DNA of 64,000 nucleotides from Thermaurantimonas aggregans (GTDB lineage Bacteria; Bacteroidota; Bacteroidia; Flavobacteriales; Schleiferiaceae): NCBI RefSeq assembly GCF_003851885.1, contig NZ_BHZE01000003.1, positions 1 to 64,000 of the forward strand, read 5' to 3'. Shown piece by piece: positions 39,432 to 49,246 of this stretch (position 1 is its first letter; each line of letters starts with the position of its first letter). The notes under the pieces were generated by a model. It saw only the letters and a program-made list of their open reading frames with translations, ran no database searches and was not told where the DNA came from. The position numbers and the translations under genes were made by a program.

Positions 39432-40363
39432 ATGACAACATTTGGAAAAAGCATTAGAATTTACCTTAAAGACGGGACTGTAACCGGGATTAAGTTTGGA
39501 GAAGTAGTAAATCAAACTATCCAATCTATTTCTTGCCCTAGACTTCGTATCTCAGAACTTAATGAATATAATGAAGCTAAAAGACCAGGAGTATATTTCC
39601 TATTCGGACAAGACGAAGATACGGGCGACCCAAAGCTTATATTGGAGAGGCAGAAAATGTTTATGACAGACTTCTAAATCACGTAGCAAACAAAGAGTTT
39701 TGGAATGAAGTAATTCTATTCGTCAGCAAGGACGAAAATCTGACTAAATCACATGTTAAATATTTAGAAAGCCGGCTAATTCAAATAGCCTTTTCGACAA
39801 GAAGATATAAAATTGACAACAACAATCAATCACAACTTTCTTCTTTGCCTCCTGCTGACCGAGACGCAATGGAAGAATTTTTAATCTACATCAAGTTACT
39901 AATTGGTGTTTTAGGACATAAGCTTTTAGAAGATGTCACTACTTCAAGTAAAAAAAATGACGAACACAATACATTTACTGCAACAACCCAAGACAATCAA
40001 GTTGTTTCAATGACACGTAATTTAGAACTATTCCTATCTGTTTCAGGACTTAAAGCATCGGCTTTGCAGACTGACGAAGGTATTGTGGTTTTAGAAGGCT
40101 CAGAAGCAGCAAAAGACATTAAACCAAGTTTGCATAGAGGTTACAGAGAACTTAGAGAGAAATTAATAAAAAATGAAACTCTTGTTTTGGAAGGTAACAA
40201 ATATGTATTTAAGAAAAATACACTTTTTGACACAGCAACACCTGCTGCAGCAGTAATCGTAGGTTATAGTATTACCGGACCACAGACTTGGAAAAACAAA
40301 GATGAAAAATCATTAAAAGACATTGAACAAGAACTACTAAAAAAACAGAACAGCAGCCACTAA
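39432..40363 (+). pseudogene. GIY-YIG nuclease with DUF4357-type C-terminus, one frameshift
   Basis: Gene of cassette 4. The first frame (39432-39677) encodes the N-terminal part through RPGVYFLFGQDEDTGDPKL. Removing a one-base deletion near 39640 continues as YIGEAENVYDRLLNHV, the second half of the GIY-YIG motif, then runs without stops to 40363 through a DUF4357-like domain (FLSVSGLKASALQTDEGIVV). The reconstructed protein has about 310 residues. The 172-residue frame from 39845 is the residual downstream open part. Relatives occur in phage-defence contexts, but their function is not settled. The stop codon lies inside the following attC box. Confidence 0.65.
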
Positions 40364-40491
40364 CCTCCGTTTTACCCCACCCGGCGGGTGACGTGGTTAA
40401 TTGAACATTCTGCCTCGCATCAACTTTTGTGGTGTATTGACAGTTTTGTGCTTCGAAATCCCCCACTGCGGCAAGCGGCAAACCGTTAGCT
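40354..40491 (+). repeat. attC-like site closing cassette 4
   Basis: Box CAGCCACTAAC, left arm ending CCGGCGGGTGACGTGG, inner TTGACAGTTTTGTGCTTCG, right arm CCCCCACTGCGGCAAGCGGC, junction AAACCG|TTAGCTGC. Cut point after G40485. Pairing with its own cassette start is only 5 bases, weaker than at other sites. Confidence 0.75.
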
Positions 40492-40495
40492 GCAA

Positions 40496-40875
40496 GCGTA
40501 TTACGACACGACACAACAGAAAATGACCGTTAAACAGACAAGAAAAAAGTAAACCATTTTGACAGTTGACAGACAACATAAAGACCATACTTCAACAGGA
40601 CATTTGAGCCGACACTCAAGCCGACCCGATGTTTTTTATTTTTTTCCCACCGCACATTTTTTAAAACCATTTTTGAAAGACAGCCACCGCACAGCAAGCA
40701 CATTTGCATTTTTGTCAATGCACAAGCCGACCCAAAAAATGCAAAAGAGCTTGCTCTTGCCTACGCACCCAAGCCCACCCACCACTCTGACACAATACGA
40801 ATGGATTTCAAGAGAAAAACGGGCAGACAACGGTATTAAATTTTAACTTTGACAATTGGATAATTGAAGTAATAA
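40496..40875 (+). other. Leader of the type III cassette, shared with the helicase operon
   Basis: 380 bp without a credible gene. It contains TAAAGACCATACTTCAA, then GCCGACACTCA and a T-rich block followed by CCCACC(G/A)CACATTTTTT. The same order occurs on the minus strand at about 62545-62425 ahead of the helicase operon. A small hairpin AAGAGC-TT-GCTCTT lies at 40744-40757. Confidence 0.6.
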
Positions 40876-43785
40876 ATGACGACAAAAACAGAAACAAAAC
40901 AGTTTCAATACGAAATACAAAGCTATCAAGAGGACTGTGTTACAAACATTATCAGTCTTTTTGAAAGCCTTCGCCAAAAAGCGAATTTTGGTGAGGTGCT
41001 GACAGCACACCATAAAAAGAACAAATACAATTTTCCTGTTCAAGATACCAAGAACATTGACATAATGATGGAAACAGGAACAGGGAAAACTTTTACATAT
41101 ATTAAAACTATCTTTGAACTTTGTAAACACTTTGGCTATAAGAAATTTATCATACTTGTTCCGTCTGTTGCCATCCGTGAGGGGGTTAAAACAAATTTAG
41201 ACGATACCAAAGAATATTTTAAGAGTTTATATGCCAATGAAAAAGAAAAAGAAATCGAAGTTTTTGTTTACGAAGGAGGAAACATTTCAGCCGTAAGACA
41301 ATTTATTGGCACTTCTCACTTATCGGTTTTGGTAATGACACCAAGCTCATTTAGCCACAAAGACAATATTCTAAATCGACCGTTAGAACGAGAAATGAAC
41401 CATCCCGAATTATTTGTAAATAATCAGGAACCGCCAAAATCATATTTGGAATGCTTAAAACGCTTAAATCCAATCGTAATAATGGACGAACCTCATCGTT
41501 TTGATGGTGATGCCTTTAAAAAATACTTTGAAGGGTTTGATAATTATTACTTGCGTTTTGGTGCTACTTTCCCGAAAAAGAAAGATAGTTTGCCTTTGTC
41601 AAATGTAGCGTATGTGTTAGACAGCATTTCTTCGTTCCGACAAAGTTTAGTTAAGAAAATTGTGGTTTATACCCAAGACATAGTTGAGAATACAGACACA
41701 CTCATTGGCATTGAAAACAAAAAAGCAATTGTAAGCACTTTAACCAACGGAATTATTACTAGAAGAGAATTAGGCATAGGTGCAGTTTTCAACGGAAAAA
41801 GCATTAAAAAAATAAACAAGGACAACATTGTTTTATCGGACGATACGATTGAAAAGGTTGATTACTCTTTGTCGGACGAATCGTTGCGGGCAATGATTAA
41901 GGAAACCATCAAAATTCATTTTGAAAAAGAAAAGACATTATTTGAACAAGGCATAAAAGCATTGACCTTATTTTTTATGGGTAATGATATAAGTCTTTAC
42001 AGAGGCGACAATCCTAAAATCAAGAACTTTTTTGAAGAAGAATACATAAAACAACGCCTTGAAATTTTAAGCAAACTTGACCAAACAAGTGAATATTATA
42101 AATACTTGCAAAACGATTTTGATAGCGAAAATAATTTACAGGTTCATAAAGGATATTTTTCTGGCGATAAAGGAAACACAGACGAAAAAGTAAAAGCAGG
42201 AGTTGATGAAATTCTGAAAGACAAAAAGAAGTTGCTTTCGTTTGAAAGTCCTACTCGTTTCATTTTCTCCATTTGGGCCTTACAAGAGGGTTGGGACAAC
42301 CCGAATGTATTTACCATCTGTAAACTTTCCAATCAGGGAAGCGAAATATCAAAATTGCAACAAATTGGTAGAGGTTTACGCATTTGCGTAAATCAAAATT
42401 TACAACGTCAAACACTCAAAAACCTGAATGACGAACAGGAAGCATTTTGGAAAATCAATAACCTTGATGTGGTTGTATCAAACAAAGAACACGGTTTTGT
42501 TGAGGCTATTCAAAATGAAATTTTAAGTAATTCATTCCTCATTTCTGAAACATTTACCGAACAAGAACTCATTAAGATACTTAAAGAAAAATCGGGCTTT
42601 GATGATGATACAATTGTTACATTGGTTGATGATGTATTGATAGACAAGAAAATGATTGTTCGTAAGGCAATTGTTGACGGACAGAAAATTTACGAAAAAT
42701 CACCTGATTTTTCAAAAATTCTTAAAGAGCAGAATTTACCCGAAGAACAAGTAAAAGCAATTGAAAGCTTATTTGCAACCGATACAAGCACTTACGTTCA
42801 GAAAGCGGAGAAGAAAAAAGAGAAAAAGAAAGTTTTCATAAAGCCAACGCATTTGCAAGAGTTCCAAAACCTTTGGAACGCTATCAATAAAAATGCTTTT
42901 TATGTGTTGGAAAATTTGACCGAAGAACAAGAAGAACAATTGATACAAAACATTAAAACTCAAATAGAAGACCTCAACATTGATGAAATTTTGTTACAAA
43001 CCATTCGTGCGGAACTAAATGTAAACAAAATTGGCCAACATGGAGCAATTACAGAAAAACTAACCGACACAGTTTCCTACAAAAGCAAAGTTGATTATTT
43101 GGAGTTGGTTCGCACTTTGTCCAACAACACCAAAACGCCAATTTCTTTTGTGGTAAAGATTTTCAATGCCTTGAGCAATGATTTCAAGACCAAAATGCTC
43201 TGCAACAATCCTGAACAGGCACAAAGGGAAATTACCCAAATAATCAACAATAACTTAATTGCTATGCTCAAAGCAAATATTAAGTATGACGGTATTAACG
43301 GGACAGGTTTGCCAAATGTCTTCAAAACAGAAAAAGGCAAAACCTATTTAGATACAGGAAGCGTAGGCAAATTTCAAAAAGACATTGCAGGCGATTTCAG
43401 TTTGAAAACCAAATGGGTATTTGAAGAAGTAATTGAATACGACAGCGATTTTGAATTGGAAATTGTGGAGCAAGACCCTGATATTGAAAGTATTGAAATT
43501 TTCGGTAAATTGCCTCGCCTGAAAATCAAAACACCATTGGGAGATTACAACCCCGATTTTTGCTATTGCTTAAAAAGCACCAAAGGCAACAAAATATACC
43601 TTGTAGTAGAAGCCAAAGGATATAAATCGTCAACAGAAATTCCCGAAGATGAAAAAGGAAAAATTGACTTTGCCAAAAAGTATTTTGAGGCATTAAACGA
43701 ACACTACAAAGGCCAAAAGATTAAAATTTCATTTAAAGAACGTATCAATAAAACACAATTAGCAGCATTGATAAAAGGAGATTAA
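40876..43785 (+). CDS. Type III restriction enzyme, Res (helicase/endonuclease) subunit
   Basis: Restriction subunit of 969 residues. Superfamily 2 helicase domain: Walker A METGTGKTFTYI (about 65-76), a DEAD/H-box variant IVIMDEPHRF near 204, and helicase motif VI region LQQIGRGLRI near 495. The C-terminal nuclease domain shows the PD-(D/E)XK pattern DYNPDF...VVEAKG near 895-915. Type III Res translocates or switches on DNA after Mod recognises head-to-head sites, then cuts. It precedes mod by 3 bases in the same cassette (res before mod; many systems have the opposite order). Length is normal. Confidence 0.93.
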   Translation: MTTKTETKQFQYEIQSYQEDCVTNIISLFESLRQKANFGEVLTAHHKKNKYNFPVQDTKNIDIMMETGTGKTFTYIKTIFELCKHFGYKKFIILVPSVAIREGVKTNLDDTKEYFKSLYANEKEKEIEVFVYEGGNISAVRQFIGTSHLSVLVMTPSSFSHKDNILNRPLEREMNHPELFVNNQEPPKSYLECLKRLNPIVIMDEPHRFDGDAFKKYFEGFDNYYLRFGATFPKKKDSLPLSNVAYVLDSISSFRQSLVKKIVVYTQDIVENTDTLIGIENKKAIVSTLTNGIITRRELGIGAVFNGKSIKKINKDNIVLSDDTIEKVDYSLSDESLRAMIKETIKIHFEKEKTLFEQGIKALTLFFMGNDISLYRGDNPKIKNFFEEEYIKQRLEILSKLDQTSEYYKYLQNDFDSENNLQVHKGYFSGDKGNTDEKVKAGVDEILKDKKKLLSFESPTRFIFSIWALQEGWDNPNVFTICKLSNQGSEISKLQQIGRGLRICVNQNLQRQTLKNLNDEQEAFWKINNLDVVVSNKEHGFVEAIQNEILSNSFLISETFTEQELIKILKEKSGFDDDTIVTLVDDVLIDKKMIVRKAIVDGQKIYEKSPDFSKILKEQNLPEEQVKAIESLFATDTSTYVQKAEKKKEKKKVFIKPTHLQEFQNLWNAINKNAFYVLENLTEEQEEQLIQNIKTQIEDLNIDEILLQTIRAELNVNKIGQHGAITEKLTDTVSYKSKVDYLELVRTLSNNTKTPISFVVKIFNALSNDFKTKMLCNNPEQAQREITQIINNNLIAMLKANIKYDGINGTGLPNVFKTEKGKTYLDTGSVGKFQKDIAGDFSLKTKWVFEEVIEYDSDFELEIVEQDPDIESIEIFGKLPRLKIKTPLGDYNPDFCYCLKSTKGNKIYLVVEAKGYKSSTEIPEDEKGKIDFAKKYFEALNEHYKGQKIKISFKERINKTQLAALIKGD

Positions 43786-43788
43786 ATT

Positions 43789-45723
43789 ATGACAAGTAAA
43801 GAAGATTTTATACAAGCAGGTTTTACAGTAGTTGGTTCAGAAACCAACGAAAACAAACTTTTAAAGTTTTTGAAAGAAAACTACCCAAGTGTAATAAAGG
43901 GTAATGAAATTAACCTACAAGAACTCAAAGCCATAGCGGGTTTACCTATTGACACAAAGGTAAACGGTTACGGATTAAACTTTGTGGGCAGAAACTTTGC
44001 CCGAGCTAAATATGTCCAAAAGACAGATAAAGAACTACGCCTTAATACTGCAATGAGTAAAAACATTGACACAACCCAAAACTTAGTATTAAAAGGCGAT
44101 AACCTGGATTGTCTTAAAATACTTAAAAGTCATTACAGTGGTAAAATAAAGTGTATTTACATAGACCCACCTTACAATACCGATAGCGATGAATTTGTTT
44201 ACCCCGATAAGTTTGACAAGGAAGAATTAGAAGTGTTGGGCTTGGCAAATTTAAGTGAAGATGATATTGCACGTATGGAATTTAGCTTCAAGACTAAAAA
44301 GAGCCATAACGGTTGGTTGGCTTTTATGTATCCTCGCCTTTTATTGGCAAGAGATTTATTGAGTAAAGATGGGGTAATTTTTATAAGTATTGACGACAAC
44401 GAACAAGCCAACTTGAAACTACTTTGTGATGATGTTTTTGGAGAGGAGAATTTTTGCGGGCAAATAGTTTGGCGAACGGCAACGGACAATAATCCAACTC
44501 AAATTGCAACGGAACACGAATATGTTATAGTGTATGCAAAATCAAAAGATGTTCAAGATAGTTGGGAAGCAAAATCCGAAAAAGGGCAATTGATTCAGAA
44601 TAAATACGAAGAATTAAAATTACAGTATGGGGATAATATTGATGTAATTCAAACCGAGCTTAGAAAATGGATAAGAAAACAAACCAACGGCGACAACTTG
44701 TCGGGAGTTGCTCATTATTCCTATGTAGATGAAAAAGGAGTTTATTATCCGGGCAATTCGGCAAACACAAAGCCCGGTGGTTACGATTATGATATTATTC
44801 ACCCGATAACAAAAAAAGTTTGTGCCAAGCCCGAGTTTGGTTATAGATGGAAATATGAAACATTTAAAACGGCAGCAGATAACGGAGATGTTTTGTGGGG
44901 AGAAACTGAGAAAACGATTCCTAAAATTAAAAAACGTCTTGACACGACAGTAGAAAAATTGAAAAGTTATTATTACGAAGATAATAGAGGAACTTCGGCA
45001 GAGTTGAAGGCTCTATTTAATGGCAATATGGTATTCAAAAACCCTAAATCCACTAAATTTTTAATACATATTTTGAAATTTGTAACAAATTCGGATTCCA
45101 CTATCCTCGACTTCTTTGCAGGTTCAGGCACAACAGGACACGCAGTAATGCAACTCAACGCAGAAGATGGTGGCAACCGTAAATTCATTTTATGCCAAAT
45201 AGACGAACCAATCAAAGAAGATAAACCTGCCTATAAATTTTGCATAGAAAACAATTTGCCTCCTGTAATATCAAGCATAACTATTGAACGTCTAAAACGT
45301 GCAGGGGAAAAAATCAAAAAAGAAATAGAAGACCAAAACAGCAAAACAGGTTTGTTTGAAGAAGACAAAAAGCAAGTTCCTGATATTGGCTTTAAAGTGT
45401 TCGATACTGTAGAAGCCCCAAAACTGAAAGTTGATGACAACGGGCAAATACAATTCCCTGAACTGAATAACGACGCTTTAAGTCGCATTTACAATATGAT
45501 TTTTACTGTTGGTTTAGACGAACCGACACAAGTTCCTGAAGAAGTGGTAGAAGACTGCATTTACAAAATCGGCAACCATTATTACATCACTAACAGTGAG
45601 AAAGTAGGCAAAGAACAATTTGCCGAATGTATCAAAAACGGAAAAGTATTTATTGACGGTTGGACAGCGAGCTTGAATGGGACATTACAGAACTATAAAG
45701 AAGATGTGAAGATTGTGTTTTAA
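43789..45723 (+). CDS. Type III restriction-modification system methyltransferase, Mod subunit
   Basis: Beta-class N6-adenine methyltransferase of 644 residues that also gives the Res-Mod complex its DNA specificity. Catalytic motif IV DPPYNTDSDEF is at residues 126-136; SAM-binding motif I DFFAGSGTTGHAV lies near 440, after the motif IV, as in the beta order. The region between them (about 230-430) is the target recognition domain and the part most likely to vary. The gene directly follows res. The target sequence cannot be read from the protein. Confidence 0.94.
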   Translation: MTSKEDFIQAGFTVVGSETNENKLLKFLKENYPSVIKGNEINLQELKAIAGLPIDTKVNGYGLNFVGRNFARAKYVQKTDKELRLNTAMSKNIDTTQNLVLKGDNLDCLKILKSHYSGKIKCIYIDPPYNTDSDEFVYPDKFDKEELEVLGLANLSEDDIARMEFSFKTKKSHNGWLAFMYPRLLLARDLLSKDGVIFISIDDNEQANLKLLCDDVFGEENFCGQIVWRTATDNNPTQIATEHEYVIVYAKSKDVQDSWEAKSEKGQLIQNKYEELKLQYGDNIDVIQTELRKWIRKQTNGDNLSGVAHYSYVDEKGVYYPGNSANTKPGGYDYDIIHPITKKVCAKPEFGYRWKYETFKTAADNGDVLWGETEKTIPKIKKRLDTTVEKLKSYYYEDNRGTSAELKALFNGNMVFKNPKSTKFLIHILKFVTNSDSTILDFFAGSGTTGHAVMQLNAEDGGNRKFILCQIDEPIKEDKPAYKFCIENNLPPVISSITIERLKRAGEKIKKEIEDQNSKTGLFEEDKKQVPDIGFKVFDTVEAPKLKVDDNGQIQFPELNNDALSRIYNMIFTVGLDEPTQVPEEVVEDCIYKIGNHYYITNSEKVGKEQFAECIKNGKVFIDGWTASLNGTLQNYKEDVKIVF

Positions 45724-45936
45724 GCCAACGCATTTTGCAAGCACATTTGCAAACCGCTCAAGCCAACACACAAGCCTAGTTTTGCAAAAGAGCTTTCAAA
45801 GCCAACGCAGACAAAAATGGTTTTAAAAAATTTTCCGACCCTTCAAAAAAAATAAAAAACGCCACGCACAACCCGACAGACAAAAGACAGGAAACCGAAC
45901 AACGACAATGGTTTACAGGCACGGTGGACAAGAACG
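45724..45936 (+). other. Trailer of the type III cassette, shared with the helicase operon
   Basis: Non-coding. Contains GCATTTTGCAAGCACATTTGC, GCCAACGCAGA, a run GACCCTTCAAAAAAAATAAA and CACAACCCGACAGACAA. The same blocks in the same order occur on the minus strand from 54050 down to about 53830, after the helicase operon. Confidence 0.65.
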
Positions 45937-46074
45937 CCAGCAGCTAACAGCGGCTTGGCGTAATGGCGGGTGCAGTGCTTCGTAAGACAGTTTTGTGGTA
46001 GGTTAAAGTGCAGTTCTTCGATTGAACTTTTGTGCTAAAAATCCGCCACTACGCCAAGCCGCAAACCGTTATGC
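45937..46074 (+). repeat. attC-like site closing cassette 5 (type III system)
   Basis: Box CCAGCAGCTAAC (complement of the start GTTAGCTGC over 9 bases), arms AGCGGCTTGGCGTAATGGCGG and CCGCCACTACGCCAAGCCGC that pair almost perfectly, junction AAACCG|TTATGCGG. Cut point after G46068. Confidence 0.9.
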
Positions 46075-46084
46075 GGCATTTATC

Positions 46085-46819
46085 ATGAAGCTTGGACTAA
46101 CAATAATATTTCTAGGACTGGTTACTGGACTAAATGCTCAGTCATTGACAGACATTGAGAAGAGATTAAGATTTCTGGAAAAAAGTGCTCCGCTAACTTA
46201 TGACACGACAGGCTTTTCAACACTCCCTAAAGTTAAGTATTTGTGTGACGAACACTTTGATGCTTACGAATTCCCCGAGAACAAAAAGACTGAAGACTAC
46301 TATCATGTAGTTGATTTGAATAATGACGGACTTAAGGACCTAATTTATTCTGGACCGTGCCTACCTTATGACCAGACTGGTATATTTTTGAATGACGGAA
46401 AGTCTTTGAAACTAATCCATGGTTATCCAGGAGAAGTTGTTTCACTGGAGAAGTCGATTGACAAAACTACAATCAATATTCTCAAAAAATCCTGTTGCTG
46501 TGACTACTACTCAGACTATATCCAAGTGACAATTTGGAATGACTCACGTGTTGACAAACATCAGATTACATTTTTCGGCAATCCAGAAATTAAAATTGAT
46601 AAAGTAACAGAGTTAAAAACGAAAGGAGTACTGAGAACCTCACCAGAAGTAAATGATATAAAGAAAAAAGACGACTGCTCTGACCAAATAATGGAAGGAA
46701 ACCACTTGACAAGAATTGACAAAATAACAACAGTAGTTCAGTTGAGTCAATCGGGACAATGGAAATTGGTTTTATATTCAGTGGACAAAGAGAATTCTTA
46801 CATAGGTTGGATCAAATAA
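46085..46819 (+). CDS. Secreted hypothetical protein of cassette 6 (244 aa)
   Basis: The only gene of this 882-bp cassette. Signal peptide about 1-20 (IIFLGLVTGLNAQ). An aspartate-rich FG-GAP-like calcium motif DLNNDGLKDLIYSG near residue 80 and a cysteine cluster KKSCCCDYYSDY near 140 follow; the end WKLVLYSVDKENSYIGWIK resembles an SH3-like strand pair. No family recognised. Start chosen at the ATG 16 bases after the junction, in front of the signal peptide; upstream codons of the same frame lie in the attC. Confidence 0.75.
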   Translation: MKLGLTIIFLGLVTGLNAQSLTDIEKRLRFLEKSAPLTYDTTGFSTLPKVKYLCDEHFDAYEFPENKKTEDYYHVVDLNNDGLKDLIYSGPCLPYDQTGIFLNDGKSLKLIHGYPGEVVSLEKSIDKTTINILKKSCCCDYYSDYIQVTIWNDSRVDKHQITFFGNPEIKIDKVTELKTKGVLRTSPEVNDIKKKDDCSDQIMEGNHLTRIDKITTVVQLSQSGQWKLVLYSVDKENSYIGWIK

Positions 46820-46820
46820 A

Positions 46821-46956
46821 CGCCCCACAACACCAGGTTTATGCCAGCTGCGGGTGACAGGTTGAAATGTAATTTGGTTTTACTAACTTCGTTTTCAACA
46901 CATAGGACAAACCCGGCTTTGAAAACCGCAGCCGTCATAAACCCAAACCGTTACCT
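46821..46956 (+). repeat. attC-like site closing cassette 6
   Basis: Box CGCCCCACAAC, arms GGTTTATGCCAGCTGCGG and CCGCAGCCGTCATAAACC (16 of 18 positions pair), junction CAAACCG|TTACCTGC. Its internal loop differs most from the others, but the overall structure is the same. Cut point after G46950. Confidence 0.88.
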
Positions 46957-47081
46957 GCTATGTTAGAAAGACGACCATACAAGACAACGACACGTTTTGA
47001 CGGACTGACAATCTACCTTAGCGGACAAACGGGGATGCCGAAAACCGACCAGAGTAGGCACAACAAAAAACAATTTTTAAT

Positions 47082-47312
47082 ATGGCATTAAGCTGGTATC
47101 AATGCAAAAATTGCGGGACTTCTATCAAGAAGGATTCCAGTCCAAGCACCTCTGGTTGCTCGGCAAAAGCTTTTCACTCTTGGACAAAGTTGGGTGAAGT
47201 TGGCGACACTAATTACAGTTGTAAAAAGTGTGGCACAACAATTCAGACCAAATCTTCTCCAAGCACATCAGGCTGTCCAGATTCGGCATTTCACTCTTGG
47301 ACAAAGCTCTAA
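47082..47312 (+). CDS. Tandem zinc-ribbon-like small protein (76 aa)
   Basis: Two near-identical ~36-residue units, each reading Y-x-C-K-x-C-G-T-(S/T)-I, then SSPSTSGC and AFHSWTKLG. Each unit has a CxxC pair, a further Cys and a His, enough for one zinc site per unit. It would be a small cytosolic metal-binding protein, perhaps nucleic-acid or protein binding. First gene of cassette 7, followed at once by a strong terminator, so it is an independent transcript. Function unknown. Confidence 0.7.
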   Translation: MALSWYQCKNCGTSIKKDSSPSTSGCSAKAFHSWTKLGEVGDTNYSCKKCGTTIQTKSSPSTSGCPDSAFHSWTKL

Positions 47313-47319
47313 ACGATTT

Positions 47320-47353
47320 AATCGGTGGTGGCTTCGCCACCACCGATTTTTTT
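47320..47353 (+). terminator. Strong rho-independent terminator
   Basis: AATCGGTGGTGGC and GCCACCACCGATT form a perfect 13-bp stem with loop TTC, followed by a T-run. It ends the zinc-ribbon gene inside cassette 7, 20 bases before the next start codon. Confidence 0.95.
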
Positions 47354-47373
47354 AACAACACGAATAATTTAAA

Positions 47374-49077
47374 ATGGAAGCATCAACAACAATAAAACAA
47401 ATGTTAGCAGGGAACAGAATTTTTGTTCCTACTTATCAAAGAGCATATTCTTGGGACACAGAATTTGAAAAAAGCAAAACGCCAAAACAGGTAAATGTTT
47501 TTTTATCGGACTTGGAGGACTACAACAAGAGTTCAACAAAATCATTTTACTACTTCGGACACTTTCTTTTTGAAGAGAAGCTCGACAAAAAATTTGGCGT
47601 AATTGACGGACAGCAAAGACTTACAACAATTGTAATTTTTCTTTCTGCTCTATTCAAACGACTAAGTTCAATTAGAAAACTCACAGAAACCGAACAAGAA
47701 ATTTTTGAAGATATTATCAAACGAAATTCAACTTATCGTTTTGAAACAGTTGATTATGACAAACAACTTTTCAAAGATTATGTAATTGACCAAACCAAAA
47801 AAGACAAGAACGGACTTGAAACTGCATCAGCAAAAAGAATTGTAAACGCTTTTGACTTTTTCACTTCGCAATTAGAAAACAAGGACGAACCTTATTTACT
47901 TAAAATGTTGAACACAGTGCAAAACGCAACTTGCACAACACATCCGGTAAAAGACGAATCGGAAGCAATTCAGATGTTTATTTTCCAAAACAACAGAGGT
48001 AAAAAACCTTCAAACTTGGAAATAATCAAAGCTCAATTTATGTTCAACGTTCATCTTTACGGTGGCGAAGAAAAAGAATCACTAATTGAAGAAATCAAAA
48101 ATCGCTTTGAAAAAATCTACAAATCAATTTCATCAATAGAATACAACATCAATGAAGATGATGTTTTGGTTTACACTTTAAGAGTTCATTTCAATTCACT
48201 TTGGGAAACAAACGCAATTGAAAAAATCAATAAACTACTTTCAGACGGAAATCCAATTCCGTTTATAAAATCATTCACTCACTCATTAGCAATCAGTTTT
48301 GAGCATCTAACAACATTCTTCGGTAAAGACGAAAGAGAACAATTAGAAGTTCATTCACTAATTACGCTTGGAGGAATTGGAATCGCAATTCCTTTTGTAA
48401 TCAAAGCTTACAAATTCGGTTTGCCGATAAATACGATAAATCAACTTTGCAGTAAACTCGAATCAATCGTTTTACGACATCGTTTAATAGGAACAAGAGC
48501 CGACATTACTTCAAGAGTAAATGAGGTTTTCCAAAATTTCACGGAAGAGAAGCCAGACATTAAACCAATCACTGACAAAATAGACTGGATGAAAAAAGCA
48601 GGTGGCGACTCTTGGTGGTGGGCATATTGGAATGACACAGAATTTGAACGTTCAATTCAAGCAGCAATTCCTCACTCGACAGCTAAATATCTTCTTTGGA
48701 AATACGAAAACTACCTAGAAGGACAAGGTAAAAGCGGTTATTCACCGACACGTTTTGACAAAATTATTAGCCCTGAATTGGAACACATTGCACCGCAAAC
48801 ACCAACGGACGGAAAACCCGTTGCAGCAGGTTATTGTGAGTATGACGAGGAATTTAAACAACAATACATTGACTGTTTAGGCAACTATCTATTACTTTCA
48901 AAATCTCATAACTGTTCCGTAGGCAACAATCCATTTGCGGACAAGAGAGCAACATATAATCACTTGGCTCAACAGCGTGAAATTCAAGAAATGACAAAGG
49001 ATAACTTGACTTGGACAAAACAAGAAATCCAATTCCGAAAGGAGAAAATCATCAAATTTTTAAAGGAGAACATATAA
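47374..49077 (+). CDS. DUF262/DUF1524 protein, GmrSD-like modification-dependent nuclease
   Basis: Protein of 567 residues joining both halves of the GmrSD type IV restriction family. The N-terminal DUF262 ParB-like domain carries IFVPTYQRAYSWD near 17 and FGVIDGQQRLTTI near 72 (the DGQQR NTPase/nuclease motif). The C-terminal DUF1524 HNH-like domain carries ELEHIAPQTP near 468 and CLGNYLLLSKSHNCSVGNNPFADKRATY near 502 (the Hx(n)N/N pattern). Relatives cut DNA bearing modified cytosines such as glucosylated hydroxymethylcytosine of T-even phages. Two bases before the UVR gene, so cotranscribed with it. Confidence 0.87.
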   Translation: MEASTTIKQMLAGNRIFVPTYQRAYSWDTEFEKSKTPKQVNVFLSDLEDYNKSSTKSFYYFGHFLFEEKLDKKFGVIDGQQRLTTIVIFLSALFKRLSSIRKLTETEQEIFEDIIKRNSTYRFETVDYDKQLFKDYVIDQTKKDKNGLETASAKRIVNAFDFFTSQLENKDEPYLLKMLNTVQNATCTTHPVKDESEAIQMFIFQNNRGKKPSNLEIIKAQFMFNVHLYGGEEKESLIEEIKNRFEKIYKSISSIEYNINEDDVLVYTLRVHFNSLWETNAIEKINKLLSDGNPIPFIKSFTHSLAISFEHLTTFFGKDEREQLEVHSLITLGGIGIAIPFVIKAYKFGLPINTINQLCSKLESIVLRHRLIGTRADITSRVNEVFQNFTEEKPDIKPITDKIDWMKKAGGDSWWWAYWNDTEFERSIQAAIPHSTAKYLLWKYENYLEGQGKSGYSPTRFDKIISPELEHIAPQTPTDGKPVAAGYCEYDEEFKQQYIDCLGNYLLLSKSHNCSVGNNPFADKRATYNHLAQQREIQEMTKDNLTWTKQEIQFRKEKIIKFLKENI

Positions 49078-49078
49078 A

Positions 49079-49246
49079 ATGGAAAAAGACCAAATTATTG
49101 AACAACTAAAAATCATTCGTGACAAAAAAGAAAAAGCAATTACAGCTCAGAGTTACGAAATGGCATCTCAACTACGTGACAGGGAGAAAGACTTGTTAAA
49201 ACAATTAGAAGAAATCGAACAGAATGACAATAAACACAGCAGGTAA
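49079..49246 (+). CDS. UVR-motif small protein (55 aa)
   Basis: A coiled helical protein with one UVR motif (ITAQSYEMASQLRDREKDLL, residues 21-40), the UvrB-UvrC interaction hairpin found in repair proteins and also in clamp adaptors. It begins two bases after the DUF262 gene, and its TAA is part of the attC box GGTAAC, so it ends as the cassette ends. It may be an adaptor or regulator of the nuclease beside it; that is inference. Confidence 0.75.
   Translation: MEKDQIIEQLKIIRDKKEKAITAQSYEMASQLRDREKDLLKQLEEIEQNDNKHSR

Noticed and set aside
40559-40846. A 95-residue plus-strand gene in the type III leader
   Set aside because: Composition is histidine/threonine/proline-rich without a family resemblance, and the paired leader at 62.5 kb has no equivalent frame.
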